DNA from: Bordetella ansorpii
GTDB taxonomy: Bacteria > Pseudomonadota > Gammaproteobacteria > Burkholderiales > Burkholderiaceae_B
Direction of reading: 5' to 3'
Length of the DNA: 64,000 nucleotides
NCBI RefSeq assembly: GCF_900078705.1
Contig: NZ_FKIF01000006.1
Span: 1,054,001-1,118,000 of the forward strand
Shown: piece by piece, positions 42,690 through 50,639 of the stretch
Position numbering within the stretch: the stretch's first letter is position 1
How the letters are laid out: each line of letters starts with the position of its first letter
Program-made: the position numbers and the translations under genes
The notes under the pieces: model-generated
What the model was told of the DNA's origin: nothing
Seen by the model: the letters and a program-made list of their open reading frames with translations, nothing else
The model's database searches: none

Positions 42690-42849
42690 GCAGTTGTTGT
42701 CGTGCAGTGCCTGAGGTAGTGCCTGAGTTGAAGTACCCGCAAGTGCAGTCGTTGTTTTCCGCAGTACCCAAGCCTGGCGTTGTCGCAGTCGATGTTCAGC
42801 AGTATCCGGGCTTGAAGCAGTAGCCGTTGCGCAGTATTGAAGCCGCAGT
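42690..42849 (+). repeat. GCAGT array with about 14-nt periodicity
   Basis: Nine exact GCAGT copies occur at 42690, 42704, 42745, 42761, 42785, 42799, 42817, 42831 and 42845. Most gaps are 14-18 nt, and degenerate copies near 42716 and 42730 fill the longest gap. No coding frame explains the pattern. It lies between a hairpin and a terminator in the 3' region of the small gene. Confidence 0.75.
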
Positions 42850-42857
42850 AAGGCAGG

Positions 42858-42898
42858 CGCCCCAAGACCGCTGTTTCGGTCTTGGGGCGTTTGTTTGT
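42858..42898 (+). terminator. Very strong intrinsic terminator
   Basis: A perfect 13-bp stem (CGCCCCAAGACCG/CGGTCTTGGGGCG) with a CTGTTT loop, followed by TTTGTTTGT on the plus strand. It ends the transcript of the 42307 gene before the convergent glycosyltransferase. Confidence 0.93.
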
Positions 42899-42922
42899 CC
42901 GCTCTGCGGCAACCGCATTGGG

Positions 42923-43636
42923 TCAGGCGGGCAGGCGCAGCACCTCGTCGGAGGGCCGGTCGGCGTCGTCCGCATCGCCGCGCCAGGCCCGCCGCAGTGT
43001 CGTGGCGAATCCCCCCGCCACGCGGGAATAGGCTCTCGCGCTGGTCGTGACCCTGGGGCGAGCCGACCATGCGATCACCGTCCCCGCCCGCTCGAAGCGA
43101 TCCACCAAGGCCTGGTCCTCGCTGCAGGCCAGCGCCTCGAAGCCGCCGATCCGCAGATAGGCCTGCGCGTCGATGCCCAGGTTGGCCCCATGCACATGCC
43201 GGTGCCCCTCCCGGTCCTGGTAAGCGGCGAGAAACCCGGCTCGCGCCGTTTCGGCATGCATGCCATGGCTGTCCCAATCCATGACGCCAACGGTTCCGCA
43301 CACCACCTCGGCGCACAGGGCCAACTGATCCGTCAACCACGATTCCGAGACCAGCGTGTCGGCATCCGTGAAGGCCAACCAGCGTGCTCCCGCCGCGATC
43401 AGGTGGGTGGCGCCAACGGCACGCGCCACGCCTACGTTGCGGTGCTGCACCGGCAGCAGAGTGACGCCCCAGGCGCTGGCCCGTTCCGCCGTGCCGTCGC
43501 CGCAGGCATCCAGCACCACCACGATCTCGACGGGCTCTCCGTTCAAGCCCTCATGGATCGAGGCGCCCACCACTGACGCCAGGCAGCGGTCGATGTAGTC
43601 CTCTTCATCATGTGCCGGAATACAGATCCCGATCAT
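42923..43636 (-). CDS. Family 2 glycosyltransferase
   Basis: A 237-residue GT-A fold enzyme: IGICIPAHDEEDYIDRCLASV at the start, VVVLDACGDGT, and the metal-binding FTDADTLV (DxD) near residue 90, then HGANLGIDAQAYLRIGGF and an acceptor-side Glu-Asp (CSEDQALVDRF). It is soluble, without transmembrane helices. Its ATG overlaps the methyltransferase stop by 4 nt; it is the last gene of a four-gene overlapping operon. Confidence 0.88.
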   Translation of the reverse strand: MIGICIPAHDEEDYIDRCLASVVGASIHEGLNGEPVEIVVVLDACGDGTAERASAWGVTLLPVQHRNVGVARAVGATHLIAAGARWLAFTDADTLVSESWLTDQLALCAEVVCGTVGVMDWDSHGMHAETARAGFLAAYQDREGHRHVHGANLGIDAQAYLRIGGFEALACSEDQALVDRFERAGTVIAWSARPRVTTSARAYSRVAGGFATTLRRAWRGDADDADRPSDEVLRLPA

Positions 43637-44214
43637 GCCGTGCCTCCCGGCTTGCGCCAGACGTCCAGGCGAAACCGTGCGTCCTCATGCATGACGATCC
43701 GGCCGAATCCCGACAATGCGTCCACTCGCGCATGGACGCGCGAGGTCGCCTGGCGGCGGTCATGGAAATCTTCCGTGCAGTGGCACATCACCCAATCTCC
43801 TCCTGGCGCCAGGCAGCGCAGGCACTGGCCTACGAAGACATCCAGGTCGTGATCGTCGAGGTAATAGGCCAACTCGGACACCACGATCAGATCCGTCGAT
43901 TCCAGGGTGCCCGCGGGCCACTGCCGCGGCAGTTGCAACGCCTGCGCACTGACGTGCGTGCTGCCCGATTGCTCGATCCACTGGCGGCATCGCGCGACGG
44001 CGGCCTCCGACCCGTCGATGGCGTATACCCGCTCGCACCGGCCGGCCAGGCGGCGCGAGGCCTCGCCTTCCCCGCATCCCAGATCCAGGGCCAGCCCATA
44101 GCGTTCCCGTGGCAGACAGGCCATGAGCAGGTCCAGCTTGCGGCGCTCGTACCAATCCGTCCGCAATCGCCAAGGATCGGTTTGGCGGCGGTACATCGCA
44201 TCGAAGTCGGTCAT
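43633..44214 (-). CDS. SAM-dependent methyltransferase (NodS-like)
   Basis: A 193-residue class I methyltransferase. It starts MTDFDAMYRRQTDPWRLRTDWYERRK, the beginning seen in NodS-like N-methyltransferases. SAM motif I is LALDLGCGEGEASRRLA, and the motif II region is STDLIVVSELAYYLDDHDL. Both ends overlap neighbours by 4 nt (ATGA), so translation is tightly coupled. NodS methylates the free amine of a deacetylated chitooligosaccharide; here the neighbouring PIG-L deacetylase could create such an amine. Confidence 0.87.
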   Translation of the reverse strand: MTDFDAMYRRQTDPWRLRTDWYERRKLDLLMACLPRERYGLALDLGCGEGEASRRLAGRCERVYAIDGSEAAVARCRQWIEQSGSTHVSAQALQLPRQWPAGTLESTDLIVVSELAYYLDDHDLDVFVGQCLRCLAPGGDWVMCHCTEDFHDRRQATSRVHARVDALSGFGRIVMHEDARFRLDVWRKPGGTA

Positions 44215-44969
44215 CTCAGCAGCACCTCGAAGCAGCGCAACACGCGAGCCAATGCGAATCCAGGCAGGATCGGTGCATTCCCCGTGCTGGGATCGGGCTC
44301 GAGCTGGCTGCGGAACTGCGCGACGGCACGGTGCTTGGCGCGCAGGTCGTCCTCGCCCAGCCGCACCGCCACCGCCCGCTGCCAAGGGAAGCTGCCGTCC
44401 TCGGGGTCGGCCCAATGCCACCCCCAGATCGGCGCTTCGAAACACCGGCATGCCTTGGCGCGCGCGGCCTCTCGGCTCGCCCTGCCCGCCGCTTCGTGAT
44501 CGGGATGACCATCCAGGCGCCATGGCGCGATGAGCAGGTCGCCGGGCGACAGCCGCTGGGACAGGCGCTCCACCAGCTCCTGTTCGCGGGCCGCGACACC
44601 GCCATCCGGCAAGGACAGGCGTGTCCGGGTGACCGGCACGTTCAATGCCGCCAACGCCTGCTCGCTCTCGCGCGCGCGCACGGCCGCCAGTTGCGAGGGC
44701 GACCACTGGCGCGAACCGGGGTGGCTGGCTTCGCCATCCGTGACGGCGAGGACGTGGATCGCGGCCCCCAACGCATGCCATAGCCGGAGCAGGCCTGCAC
44801 ATCCGAGGATCTCGTCATCGGGATGCGGCGCCACGACGTGTACGGTGCGGCTGTCCTGCAGCAACGCCGCCGCATCCGCGAGCGTTACGGGATGGGAGTG
44901 CATCCATGCCTGCCAGCGGGACTCGGCGGTCCCTTCCCCAAAAATAAGCCGTGGCATTACAGCGTCCAT
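44211..44969 (-). CDS. PIG-L/LmbE-family deacetylase
   Basis: A 252-residue zinc deacetylase. The zinc motif PHPDDEILG is near residue 55, and the second zinc His lies in WRLDGHPDHEAAG. The family removes N-acetyl groups from sugars such as GlcNAc-linked compounds. Two starts are possible: ATG 44969 (inside the preceding gene, GGAG upstream) or ATG 44957 (TAATG overlap). The cluster context suggests an N-acetylated glycoside intermediate. Confidence 0.87.
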   Translation of the reverse strand: MDAVMPRLIFGEGTAESRWQAWMHSHPVTLADAAALLQDSRTVHVVAPHPDDEILGCAGLLRLWHALGAAIHVLAVTDGEASHPGSRQWSPSQLAAVRARESEQALAALNVPVTRTRLSLPDGGVAAREQELVERLSQRLSPGDLLIAPWRLDGHPDHEAAGRASREAARAKACRCFEAPIWGWHWADPEDGSFPWQRAVAVRLGEDDLRAKHRAVAQFRSQLEPDPSTGNAPILPGFALARVLRCFEVLLR

Positions 44970-46009
44970 GCCTGCTCCGCGGGCTTCATGGCCATTTCCT
45001 TGCCATGCGCCGCGAGGTCGCGTTCCGCATGGCTCTGGCGGATGTAGACGGGCAGATCGGCGAACAGGCGCGCCAGGCCGGCATCCTTGCACAGCGGCCC
45101 GGCGCCCAGGGCGCGCGGCGCGTGTTCCAGCACGGCCTGCACGGCGGCTTCGACTGCCAGGCGAGCCCGCTGCACCGCTGCCGTACAGCGATCGAAAGGG
45201 CGGGCGTCGATATCCGACGCGGCCTCGCGCAACAGGCTGGCGGCCTGCGCCAGCGCCACGTCCACCGCCCCCAGATGGGCCTGCGCGAACACATCATCCG
45301 GCCGCCGCTGGGCAAGCCGATGCAGATGGCGCGCGATGCCCACCGCCCCGCCATACCAGCAGGCCGCCACGCCGGCGGCGCCATGCATGAAGCCCGGCCG
45401 CTCAGTGTAGGCACGAGGTCCACCCAGGACGATGGCGCGAGCGCCATCGAACTGGACGTCTCCACTGGCGGTGCCCGCCATGCCCACGGCATGCCAGCCC
45501 CGCGCGGTAGCGCGGACCGTGGGCTGCGACATGTCCACTGCCGCCAGGCAAGGCTCGCCATGGCCGTTCCAGCCGCTGACCACGGCATTCGTGACCCATT
45601 GCGCGGCGGAACACCATGCCTTGGCGCCATGCAAGGCAACGCCCTCGTGCCCCCCATGGCGGAATTCCAGCCGGTGATCGGGCGGCTCCGCGCACCACAC
45701 TGCCCAGGTCTGACCAGGCGATACACAGGCCGCACCGCGCAGCTCGTTCAGGATGGCCAGGGCGTCGGCATGGCTCTCCAGCAGCTTGGCCAGGACCAGG
45801 TCATGCTCACCGACCGCCGCCAGCACCGCCCAACGCTCAAGCGTCCGTCCCGAGGCGGGCATCGGCAGATCGCCCCAGCCCGCATCCACCAGGCGCTTCA
45901 ATGCCGCGCCCGCGTGCTCGCCATCCGCCGATCGCTCCAGGCAGTCGCGCAGCTGCGCCCTGCCGCGCTCGGCCATCCACGCCCGGTTCCGTCCATCCGC
46001 CATGATCAT
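44957..46009 (-). CDS. Acyl-CoA dehydrogenase-like protein of the glycosyl cluster
   Basis: A 350-residue protein with the acyl-CoA dehydrogenase layout but weak motifs: GVALHGAKAWCSAAQWVTNAVVSG corresponds to the beta domain, and the C-terminal helices include YGGAVGIARHLHRLAQRR. The N-terminal domain is short and the catalytic Glu is not evident, so it may be a redox enzyme on an unusual acyl or amine substrate. The ATG at 46009 has AGGG 6 nt upstream. It is the first gene of the operon with PIG-L, methyltransferase and glycosyltransferase. Confidence 0.75.
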   Translation of the reverse strand: MIMADGRNRAWMAERGRAQLRDCLERSADGEHAGAALKRLVDAGWGDLPMPASGRTLERWAVLAAVGEHDLVLAKLLESHADALAILNELRGAACVSPGQTWAVWCAEPPDHRLEFRHGGHEGVALHGAKAWCSAAQWVTNAVVSGWNGHGEPCLAAVDMSQPTVRATARGWHAVGMAGTASGDVQFDGARAIVLGGPRAYTERPGFMHGAAGVAACWYGGAVGIARHLHRLAQRRPDDVFAQAHLGAVDVALAQAASLLREAASDIDARPFDRCTAAVQRARLAVEAAVQAVLEHAPRALGAGPLCKDAGLARLFADLPVYIRQSHAERDLAAHGKEMAMKPAEQAWTL

Positions 46010-46096
46010 CGTCACCCTGGAATCGAGAAAAAGGCCGCCCCGCGGGCATCCGATCGTGGCGGCCCGAGGATCCGGCGACAGGGGGGAACTCGGGGT

Positions 46097-46990
46097 TTAC
46101 CGGTCGCGTGCGCGGCCGCCCCAGGTCGCCGTCCAACTGGCAACGAACGCACCGATCAGCAGTGAGGCGAACGCCCACAGCGCAAACACGGCGGCTGCCT
46201 TGCGGGCGGCATCGGCCGCTTCACGCGCCTTCTGCTCGGCCTGGGCCACGGCCTGGCGGGCCTGGCCGGCCAACTGGTCCACGCGTTGCTGCGCCGTGGC
46301 CTCGTCCACGCCCGTGCGGCGCGCCACCAGCTTCACCAGATAGGCGCGGTCCTGATCGGACAGTTTCCCTTCCGACAGGCTGTTGGCCAGGATGCGGCCG
46401 ACTTCACGGCGAGGATCGCCGTTGGTTTCCGGCGGCGCCGCGTCGCCGGGACGCAGCAACGCGTCCGTGAAGTAGTCCAGCGAGAAGCCAGGCATGTCCG
46501 GGCGTTCGCTGCGCTGCGCCATCGCCGCTGCGGCGCCCCCCGCGGACCCGGCCACCGCGCCGGCCGCGCGGCCCGCGGTGTTCAGCAGCGAACCTGCCGC
46601 CGCGCCCAGCATCGCCACCGCCAGCACGGCGCTCAGCGCCCACACCAGGAAGCCGTGCGCGGTATCGCGGAAGTAGATCTCGTCGGCCGCCGCATCGGTC
46701 CAGCGGGTGCGCAACCGGCCAGCCACGTATCCGGCCACGCCATAGGCGACGACCTGCGTGACCAGCAGCCAGGCGATGGTGCCGATGGCCAGTGCGCCGC
46801 CCGAGGCGCCTTCCTGCTTCCACGGCGACATGGCCAGGAAACCCAGTCCCGATCCGCCGACCAGCAGCATGGCCGACAGCGCCGCCGCGATCACCGCGCC
46901 GGCAATGACGGCGCCCCAGGAAACGGCCGAGCCGTTGGAGACCACGCCGGCCGGCGCATAGCCAGCCATGGGGGTAGTGACAGTGCTCAT
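46097..46990 (-). CDS. Membrane protein of unknown function
   Basis: A 297-residue protein. Four hydrophobic segments are seen: about 24-55, 68-92, 112-150 (Gly/Ala-rich) and 270-290. The loop at about 150-265 is soluble, with a helical Ala/Gln/Arg region (QLAGQARQAVAQAEQKAREAADAARKA). It has the appearance of Gly/Ala-rich stress-related membrane proteins next to small hydrophobic peptides, but no function is known to me. Confidence 0.7.
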   Translation of the reverse strand: MSTVTTPMAGYAPAGVVSNGSAVSWGAVIAGAVIAAALSAMLLVGGSGLGFLAMSPWKQEGASGGALAIGTIAWLLVTQVVAYGVAGYVAGRLRTRWTDAAADEIYFRDTAHGFLVWALSAVLAVAMLGAAAGSLLNTAGRAAGAVAGSAGGAAAAMAQRSERPDMPGFSLDYFTDALLRPGDAAPPETNGDPRREVGRILANSLSEGKLSDQDRAYLVKLVARRTGVDEATAQQRVDQLAGQARQAVAQAEQKAREAADAARKAAAVFALWAFASLLIGAFVASWTATWGGRARDR

Positions 46991-47024
46991 GTTGTTTTCC
47001 TCTTGGATATGCGTTTGGGTCCGC

Positions 47025-47099
47025 TCAGTGCCAGAACAAGGCGAGCAGGATGATCACGGGAATCGGTACACCCAGCATCCAAAGAATGATCGATCGCAT
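47025..47099 (-). CDS. 24-residue membrane peptide
   Basis: MRSIILWMLGVPIPVIILL then ALFWH: one transmembrane helix with two prolines in the middle. GGAGG lies 6 nt before the ATG. It is 34 nt upstream of the membrane protein gene at 46097-46990, on the same strand. I recall near-identical short peptides in other proteobacteria, so it is probably a real small gene; its role is unknown. Confidence 0.7.
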   Translation of the reverse strand: MRSIILWMLGVPIPVIILLALFWH

Positions 47100-47454
47100 A
47101 ACCCCTCCATCGTGTCGCATGAAAATCGTGGAATACCGCCTGTCGGCGGCCAGTCCGGAAGACCGCTGGTCGGACGTTCCCGGATTCACGCCTTTCAGCA
47201 AATGGCGTGCCTGACCCGCCAAAGGGGGAACCCGCAAGGTGCGAGACGCAGGCATCGCGCCTTGCGGCGGGACGCCGCCGGCCCGGTGTGCCGTCCCATC
47301 GATACGCCGGCACGGAATATCCCTGGGACAGCGCACTAGAATGGCTCCATGTTCAGAACGGCACGTGCTGCGCCAGGGTCCTCCCGGCCCCGGGGCAGCC
47401 GCTTGCCATCGGCCAACCGACCCGGCCCAACATCCACGCAGTTCCGGAGCCTCC
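47100..47454. other. 355-bp stretch without recognised genes
   Basis: Divergent region between the 24-residue peptide and the AstE-like gene. I see no further coding frame or clear regulatory dyad. Confidence 0.4.
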
Positions 47455-48411
47455 ATGTCCGCCCCTCTCCGCCCTTTCGAGCTGGCCTGTCCCGACCTGT
47501 CGGCCGAACGCATCGGCAATACCGATACCCCCGGCGTCTGGTGTTTCGACTCCGGCGTGCCCGGCCGCCATGTCATGATCAGCGCGTTGGTCCATGGCAA
47601 TGAACTGTGCGGCGCCTGGGCCCTGAAGACATTCCTGGCCAGTGGCCTTCGGCCCCGCCGCGGCCAACTGACGCTGGCGTTCTGCAATCTGGCCGCCTTC
47701 GACCGCTTCGATCCCGAGCAATACATGCGTTCGCGCCTGGTCGAGGAAGACATGAACCGCGTCTGGAGCGCCGACAAGCTCGCCGATCCGTCCACGCAGG
47801 AACGCCGTCGCGCCGCCGAACTTCGTCCCTGGGTGGAGCAGGCCGACTGGCTGCTGGACATCCATTCGATGAGCAACTCCGACGTGCCGCTGCAACTGAC
47901 CGGTCTCTTGCCGCGCAACATCGAACTGGGCCTGCAACTGGGCACCCCGTCCAAGGTCATCGCGGATGCCGGCCACGCGGCAGGGGTGCGCATGCGCGAC
48001 TACGGCCGTTTCGGCGAACCCGGCGACAACGGCACGCGCTCGCTGCTGATCGAATGCGGCTTCCACGGCGCCCCCTCCGCGCGTGACGTGGCCATCGACC
48101 AGATGGCGCGCTTCCTGGCGGCCTCGGGCGCGTTCGACCGCGCCGAACTGCCCGGCGGCTGGTTCATGCCGGACGCCCCGTCCCGGCAGGCGCTGGAAGT
48201 CACGCACGCGATTGCCCGCAAGAACGAGAACTTCCGCTTCGCCCAGCCCTGGCAGGGACTGGAATGCCTGCCGTCGGCCGGCACGCTGATCGGCTGGAAC
48301 GACGACGAGGAAGTGCTGACGCCCTACGACAACTGCGTGCTGATCATGCCGTCGCTGGGCCAGCCCCGGCCCGGCGTGACAGTGGTGCGGCTGGCGCGGC
48401 CCATCGCATAA
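47455..48411 (+). CDS. Succinylglutamate desuccinylase/aspartoacylase-family protein
   Basis: A 318-residue zinc hydrolase; CGGAG precedes the ATG at 47455. Zinc ligands are His-Glu in ALVHGNELCGAWAL near residue 50 and His in LLDIHSMSN near 140, with LIECGFHG further on carrying the catalytic-type Glu. The family removes acyl groups from amino acids such as N-acetylaspartate or succinylglutamate. The neighbouring hydrolase and M20 peptidase suggest a scavenging operon for modified amino acids or peptides. Confidence 0.85.
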   Translation: MSAPLRPFELACPDLSAERIGNTDTPGVWCFDSGVPGRHVMISALVHGNELCGAWALKTFLASGLRPRRGQLTLAFCNLAAFDRFDPEQYMRSRLVEEDMNRVWSADKLADPSTQERRRAAELRPWVEQADWLLDIHSMSNSDVPLQLTGLLPRNIELGLQLGTPSKVIADAGHAAGVRMRDYGRFGEPGDNGTRSLLIECGFHGAPSARDVAIDQMARFLAASGAFDRAELPGGWFMPDAPSRQALEVTHAIARKNENFRFAQPWQGLECLPSAGTLIGWNDDEEVLTPYDNCVLIMPSLGQPRPGVTVVRLARPIA

Positions 48412-48505
48412 GCCACGGTCCGTGCGCACGGCGTCCGTGCCCGGACGTACACTCTTGCCACGCTGGCCGACACACGCGCCACTCCCTGCACGCTTATCAA
48501 GACCG

Positions 48506-49402
48506 ATGAACCCTCTGGATCTTTCCAACGCCGACCGCATCGCCCTCGAATTGGGCCATGCCGGCCGCAACGCCATCGCCTACGTGGACGATGACCGCAA
48601 CTCGGATCGCCCGTTCACGCTGCACACCTACCGTCCGTACGGCTACACCGCTGACCGGCCGGTGGTGATCGTGCAACATGGCGTGCTGCGCAACGGCGCC
48701 GACTACCGCGACTACTGGATAGAGGCCGCAGACCGGCACAAGCTGCTGATCGTGGCGCCGACCTTCTCCGAAGCGATCTGGCCAGGGCCCGAAAGCTACG
48801 AGAATGGCCGTGTCTTCAGCGCGGGCGGCAATCCGCGCCATGTCGATGGCTGGGCCTACGCGCTGCCGGCCCGCGTGCTGGCCGACCTGCGCGCGGGCGA
48901 GATCAGCGACTGCAAGGCGGTCTACCTGTTCGGCCATGCCGGCGGCGGGCAGTTCGTGCATCGCCTGCTGAGCAGCCAATCGTCCGAGCCTTACCATGCC
49001 GTGGCCATCGGCAATCCGGGCTGGTACAGCCTGCCCACCCTGGACCTGCCCTTCCCCGAAGGCCTGGGCAAGGTCGGACTGACCGACGCGCACGTCGAGC
49101 GCCTGTTGGCCTATCCCCTGCAGATCCTGGCGGGCGACCAGGACATCGCCACCGAAGGACCGTACCTGCCCGCCGAACCGGCCGCGCTGCGCCAGGGCGA
49201 GCACCGCCATGCGCGCGCGCATCATTACCTGGAAGCCGGCCGTGCGGAGGCCGCGCGCCGCGGCGTACCCTGCAACTGGACGCTGCGAAGCGTGCCCGGC
49301 ATCGGCCATGACGGCCGCGCCATGTCGGCCGTCTGCGCCAGCCTGTGGTTCGACGGCGGCATGCCGGACGCCGATACGATGGCACGCCTGGCGGCGGGCT
49401 GA
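48506..49402 (+). CDS. Alpha/beta hydrolase-like protein without the nucleophile serine
   Basis: A 298-residue alpha/beta-hydrolase fold: PVVIVQHGVLRNGADYRDYW (oxyanion region), the nucleophile elbow, AGDQDIA and the His in GIGHDGRAM. The elbow reads LFGHAGGGQFVHRL with Ala145 where family members have Ser (GHSxGGQ). One base change (TCC to GCC) would explain it. The protein is otherwise intact. Either it has lost hydrolysis or it does a non-hydrolytic job. Confidence 0.78.
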   Translation: MNPLDLSNADRIALELGHAGRNAIAYVDDDRNSDRPFTLHTYRPYGYTADRPVVIVQHGVLRNGADYRDYWIEAADRHKLLIVAPTFSEAIWPGPESYENGRVFSAGGNPRHVDGWAYALPARVLADLRAGEISDCKAVYLFGHAGGGQFVHRLLSSQSSEPYHAVAIGNPGWYSLPTLDLPFPEGLGKVGLTDAHVERLLAYPLQILAGDQDIATEGPYLPAEPAALRQGEHRHARAHHYLEAGRAEAARRGVPCNWTLRSVPGIGHDGRAMSAVCASLWFDGGMPDADTMARLAAG

Positions 49403-49462
49403 ATCCTCGATGGCGGGCCGCCCGCAGGCGACACCCGCGACATATCTCAAGAAGGCACATCA

Positions 49463-50590
49463 ATGAGCACGCTACCCGACACCGCCCGGCTGGTCGACGG
49501 CATCCAGGACTGGATGCGCTGCGAGTCCCCCACGAATTCGCCCGCGGGCGTCGCCGCCATGGCCGAGATCGTCGCGGCTTTCGCCAGCAGCCTGGGCTTG
49601 CGCGTGGAACTGACCCCGCTGGGCCCGCGCACGGGGCCGCTGGTGTATGCCACCAACCGCGCGGCGGGCGACGAGCGCCCCGGCATCCTGGTGCTGGCGC
49701 ACCTGGACACCGTGCATCCCATCGGCACGCTGGACGCCAACCCGATCCGCATCGAAGGCGACAAACTGTACGGCCCCGGCGGCTACGACATGAAAGCCGG
49801 CCTGTATCTGGCACTGTCGGCCATGACCGGCCTGGCAACGCCCGGCGCAACCCGGCTGCCGGTCGATTTCCTGATGGTGCCCGACGAAGAAACCGGCAGC
49901 CACGCTTCGCGCGAACACACCGAACGCCACGCCCGCAACGCCAGGTACGGGTTGGTGTGCGAACCGGCGCGCGCCAACGGCGGCAAGTGCGTCACCGCCC
50001 GCAAGGGCACCGGCATGCTGCGCCTGGGCGTGAAGGGCCGCGCCGCGCATGCCGGCGTGCAACACCAGCTGGGCCGCAGCGCCATCCGCGAAATGGCGCA
50101 CCAGGTGCTGGCGCTCGAGGCCATGACCGACTATGAACGCGGCGTCACCGTCAGCGTGGGCACGATCGAGGGCGGCACCACCACCAACACCGTGCCGGCG
50201 CTGTGCAACTGCGTGGCCGATTTCCGTGTCCCGGACATGGGCGCCGCGCAGGACGTGCTGCGCCGCATGCGCGAGCTGTGCGCCGTGGGCCCGGACATGG
50301 AGCTGGACATCGACGTCGAACTGAACCGCCCGCCCATGGTGAAGGACGCCGCCGTGACGGCGCTGCTGGATCTGGCGCGCGGCTATGCGCAACAGGCCGG
50401 CTTCGTGCTGGAGGACGCGCCGATGACGGGCGGCGGCAGCGATGCCAACTTCACGTCGGCCTTCGTGCCCACGCTGGACGGGCTGGGCGCGGATGGCGAC
50501 GGGGCGCACACGCTGCACGAGCACATCCTGGTGTCCACGCTGGAAATGCGTGTGCGGTTCTGGAATCTGCTGCTGCGCGAACTGGCTTGA
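49463..50590 (+). CDS. M20-family metallopeptidase (carboxypeptidase G2-like)
   Basis: A 375-residue di-zinc peptidase. Motifs in order are LAHLDTVHPIG (first zinc His and Asp), YGPGGYDMKAGL (bridging Asp), VPDEETGSHAS (catalytic Glu-Glu), a dimerisation domain at about 175-285, and the final zinc His in GDGAHTLHEHI. It resembles glutamate carboxypeptidases. No signal peptide is seen, so it acts in the cytoplasm. It follows the hydrolase by 60 nt. Confidence 0.88.
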   Translation: MSTLPDTARLVDGIQDWMRCESPTNSPAGVAAMAEIVAAFASSLGLRVELTPLGPRTGPLVYATNRAAGDERPGILVLAHLDTVHPIGTLDANPIRIEGDKLYGPGGYDMKAGLYLALSAMTGLATPGATRLPVDFLMVPDEETGSHASREHTERHARNARYGLVCEPARANGGKCVTARKGTGMLRLGVKGRAAHAGVQHQLGRSAIREMAHQVLALEAMTDYERGVTVSVGTIEGGTTTNTVPALCNCVADFRVPDMGAAQDVLRRMRELCAVGPDMELDIDVELNRPPMVKDAAVTALLDLARGYAQQAGFVLEDAPMTGGGSDANFTSAFVPTLDGLGADGDGAHTLHEHILVSTLEMRVRFWNLLLRELA

Positions 50591-50639
50591 GCCCGCAGGC
50601 GGCGGGCCACGGGCTCGCCGCAGGGCTTTCCTTCCTGGA

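Noticed and set aside
42690-42849. GCAGT array as a CRISPR
   Set aside because: The conserved core is only 5 bases with 14-18 nt spacing, far from CRISPR repeat and spacer sizes, and no cas gene is near.
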